In this document: piece by piece, positions 62,178 through 64,000 of the stretch | How the letters are laid out: each line of letters opens with the position of its first letter | Numbering within the stretch: the first letter of the stretch is position 1 | Assembly (NCBI GenBank): GCA_964648985.1 | Contig: CAZYMS010000002.1 | Location: 15,927-79,926 of the forward strand | DNA: 64,000 nucleotides | Reading direction: 5' to 3' | Origin: JAEUSE01 sp964648985 | GTDB taxonomy: Bacteria; Patescibacteriota; Doudnabacteria; UBA920 | Position numbers and translations under genes: made by a program | The notes under the pieces: model-generated | The model's database searches: none | Seen by the model: the letters and a program-made list of their open reading frames with translations, nothing else | What the model was told of the DNA's origin: nothing

Positions 62178-63170
62178 TTACGCACTTTTTATTCGTTGCA
62201 ATAAATCATTTATCTCTTCAAATTCGGGCTTAGTTAGGTATGGTCTATTACCAGAAGCAAGCTCGGCCTGAACACCCTCAAATGACTGGTGTTGTTGAAG
62301 CACACGACTACCTACTGCCAAATACGTTTGATAGAGCGGAGAATGTTCCAATGCAAACTGCACTGAAAAATATCCAAATTTTTGACACAATGTTTTTAGT
62401 TCAGCTTCTATACCAAGCGTCCCTCTCCCCCTCAGTGTCGCAACATTGAGTCGTCTTACCTCTTCTAAATTTTTTGGCGGTGGGACTACCTCTTCTGCTG
62501 GTTCGGATACTACCGACCCCCCTGCTTCAGGAGTAAATTGAAAAGTAGGCGCAGCGGAACCCGCAGCATCTTGCAGTGTATTAACAGGTCCGGGCTCGGA
62601 CACTGTAGGTAACGATATAGTAGGAGGCGCTTCTACGGCTGGGCTAACTGGGAAAATAGGGGCTGCAGCTGGTATTTTAGGTGCAATATCAGACATACCA
62701 CCCATTTTTATAGCCGCAGGAGCAGAGGTTTCATGGGACGGGTCTACACGAGCCGGAGCGGCAAGGGGCTTCTGAATTGTTTCAACAGAAGCCGCTTCAG
62801 GAACTGGAGTGCGATGGAGTGCTGTTGCAAAATTACGATTAATGAAAGCAGAAACGGTATTTGCCCCTGCTGTCACAGGAGAGATTGGAGGAGTAACAGG
62901 ATTCTGAACGGGAATGTGTGGAGCCGGGAGGTCCAATTCGGCTTCAGGAGCAGATATTTGTGCGGGAGCGGATACGACCTTCACCGGGACAGAAACCTTG
63001 TCCACTTCTTTGGACGGTGTTGTTGACTGTAAAATGGCTGATAAGTCGGACAGTTGCTTATCATTCATAAAGCTCAGTAAAGATAACCACTCCGTACGTT
63101 CGGCTTCAGTAAGGTTAGCCGAGGTACGAACCAGTTCGCGCACAGTTTCTAATTGTGATTGATTTACCAT
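62178..63170 (-). CDS. Pro/Ala-rich hypothetical protein
   Basis: 330 aa from the ATG at 63170 (13 further codons are open upstream). The N-terminal domain of about 70 aa is helical (LVRTSANLTEAERTEWLSLL). The middle of about 170 aa is a low-complexity Pro/Ala/Val linker. The C-terminal domain of about 90 aa (LEEVRRLNVATLRGRGTLGIEAELKTLCQKFGYF) is helical. Cytoplasmic by appearance. It is next to a similar protein with the same order of helical end and Pro-rich middle, and upstream of PrgI, so it may be a regulatory or accessory part of the secretion cluster. Confidence 0.6.
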   Translation of the reverse strand: MVNQSQLETVRELVRTSANLTEAERTEWLSLLSFMNDKQLSDLSAILQSTTPSKEVDKVSVPVKVVSAPAQISAPEAELDLPAPHIPVQNPVTPPISPVTAGANTVSAFINRNFATALHRTPVPEAASVETIQKPLAAPARVDPSHETSAPAAIKMGGMSDIAPKIPAAAPIFPVSPAVEAPPTISLPTVSEPGPVNTLQDAAGSAAPTFQFTPEAGGSVVSEPAEEVVPPPKNLEEVRRLNVATLRGRGTLGIEAELKTLCQKFGYFSVQFALEHSPLYQTYLAVGSRVLQQHQSFEGVQAELASGNRPYLTKPEFEEINDLLQRIKSA

Positions 63171-63217
63171 GAACTTTATTTTTATATAAACCGCTGGCAC
63201 ACAATCCAACAGCGATA

Positions 63218-64000
63218 CTATTCACCCGATTTCTTTTTAAGGCTATTGAGTTTACTATCTATATCCGCCTGCACGGAATCGCGCTTCGCTTCTGCCTCAT
63301 GTTTGAGCTCGTCCATACTAGGCACAGGCTTGGCAAGCCTTACTGCGGACCCTTGCTTTGGTACTGGTTGCGCAGCCATAGGAATTACCGGAGGACGGGA
63401 CGGAACAAATGGTATTTTGGGCAATTGGTTCTCCTTAGGAACCACTACGTTCGGCGAGACCGTGCGAGCATTCTCTTTTTTAGTGACTACAGGACTAGGA
63501 GGTATAGGTTTCTCCGGTTTTGAATCAATAGTTGGCAACTCCGGTGAAGCAACAGCGGGTTCGGAAGACCTAACATCAAGCCCACTGTTATCGGATACTC
63601 CCAATGGTGTTTGCACGAGTACTCCCTGTATGTTTGGTGATGCATGGTCTTGTGCAGACACAGAAGGACCGTATTCAGAGGAGGACCCTGGCGTTTGCCC
63701 TGCATCATCTATCACAGTATCATCACCTTCTTCAACCTGCACATCAGTACGCACTAAGCCGGGACGAGTTGTAGCGGGTGCTATATCTTCAAATTCTTCC
63801 AATTCAGCTTCTGTAACAAATGGGTCACTAAACCAGTCGTATAGTTCGCAGAGCTTAAGTAATACAGCCTGATCATCTTTACTTAACGCTTTCGCATACT
63901 GAAAATTTTGGACAAAATGCAACCGGTCCAATGCCTGACGCTGCGGAGCAAGCTTTCCTGAGAACGCGTCATATTCAACGAGCCAATGCTCTACCGTAGG
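63218..64000 (-). CDS. Pro-rich hypothetical protein, 5' end missing
   Basis: The reading frame is open to the right edge of the window, so the start is not seen; 260 residues are visible. The visible N-terminal part (HWLVEYDAFSGKLAPQRQALDRLHFVQNF, LLKLCELYDWFSDP) is a helical domain. A long Pro/Ser/Val-rich linker and a Lys-rich helical end (LKHEAEAKRDSVQADIDSKL) follow. Function unknown. It shares general layout with the 62178 gene and precedes it by 47 bp. Confidence 0.6.
   Translation of the reverse strand, partial: PTVEHWLVEYDAFSGKLAPQRQALDRLHFVQNFQYAKALSKDDQAVLLKLCELYDWFSDPFVTEAELEEFEDIAPATTRPGLVRTDVQVEEGDDTVIDDAGQTPGSSSEYGPSVSAQDHASPNIQGVLVQTPLGVSDNSGLDVRSSEPAVASPELPTIDSKPEKPIPPSPVVTKKENARTVSPNVVVPKENQLPKIPFVPSRPPVIPMAAQPVPKQGSAVRLAKPVPSMDELKHEAEAKRDSVQADIDSKLNSLKKKSGE

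Overview
The window looks like a scaffold from a Patescibacteria/CPR genome, most likely Parcubacteria. This is inferred from content, not from a phylogeny. The signs are short single-copy housekeeping genes, GatCAB for indirect aminoacylation, a PrgI/TraC-like/VirB4 set, interspersed AT-rich repeats, many single-pass surface proteins of unknown function, and two 100-N scaffolding gaps (1134-1233 and 12416-12515). TGA, TAA and TAG all serve as ordinary stops.

Layout. 1-2.3 kb: partial DNA polymerase III delta' gene, a cupredoxin, a gap, and miaA. 2.3-6.7 kb: two membrane proteins and a secreted beta-helix protein. 6.7-10.6 kb: gatC-gatA-gatB, with a four-helix-bundle gene carrying an in-frame amber stop and AT-rich flanks between gatA and gatB. 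10.7-31.6 kb: a 20-kb surface locus, all on the minus strand. Its core (15.7-25.8 kb) is a tight probable operon with five paralogous Cys/His-rich proteins, three of them fused to an unusual cupredoxin domain. A TPR protein, a YtkA-like protein and a Tat-exported metallopeptidase belong to the same run. The locus is bracketed by two copies of a two-gene module (anchored protein plus large DUF11-like surface protein) and includes a DsbA-like oxidoreductase that could form the many disulfides. 31.3-32.5 kb: a 56-aa Cys-rich gene and a long intergenic region. 32.5-40.5 kb: lemA, a 2148-aa repeat protein with Rossmann-like C-terminal signatures, and htpX. 40.6-47.2 kb: recX, clpC (with a CIRCE-like operator), comF, a zinc-ribbon orphan, a sugar epimerase and a membrane protein. 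47.3-51.8 kb: tRNA-Ser(GCU), a GIY-YIG nuclease gene and a T-loop-truncated copy of the same tRNA, rsmE, an ECF sigma/anti-sigma pair, tRNA-Ser(UGA) and tRNA-Arg(CCG). A structured leader of about 130 nt precedes both tRNA-Ser sequences that kept their original 5' flank. 51.9-56.2 kb: recG, an endonuclease/phosphatase-family protein and radA. 56.4-64 kb: an anchored beta-propeller and a type IV secretion/conjugation-like cluster running off the right edge.

The strongest candidates for undescribed biology are: (1) the periplasmic CHxxxH / CxHGxGHG protein family and its cupredoxin fusions; (2) the structured RNA upstream of tRNA-Ser genes, seen twice with shared loops and a compensatory base pair; (3) a 397-bp GIY-YIG unit that appears to have entered tRNA-Ser at the T-loop while regenerating the tRNA; (4) the 2148-aa repeat protein between lemA and htpX. 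Extended -10 motifs (TG-N-TATAmT) recur upstream of at least ten genes.
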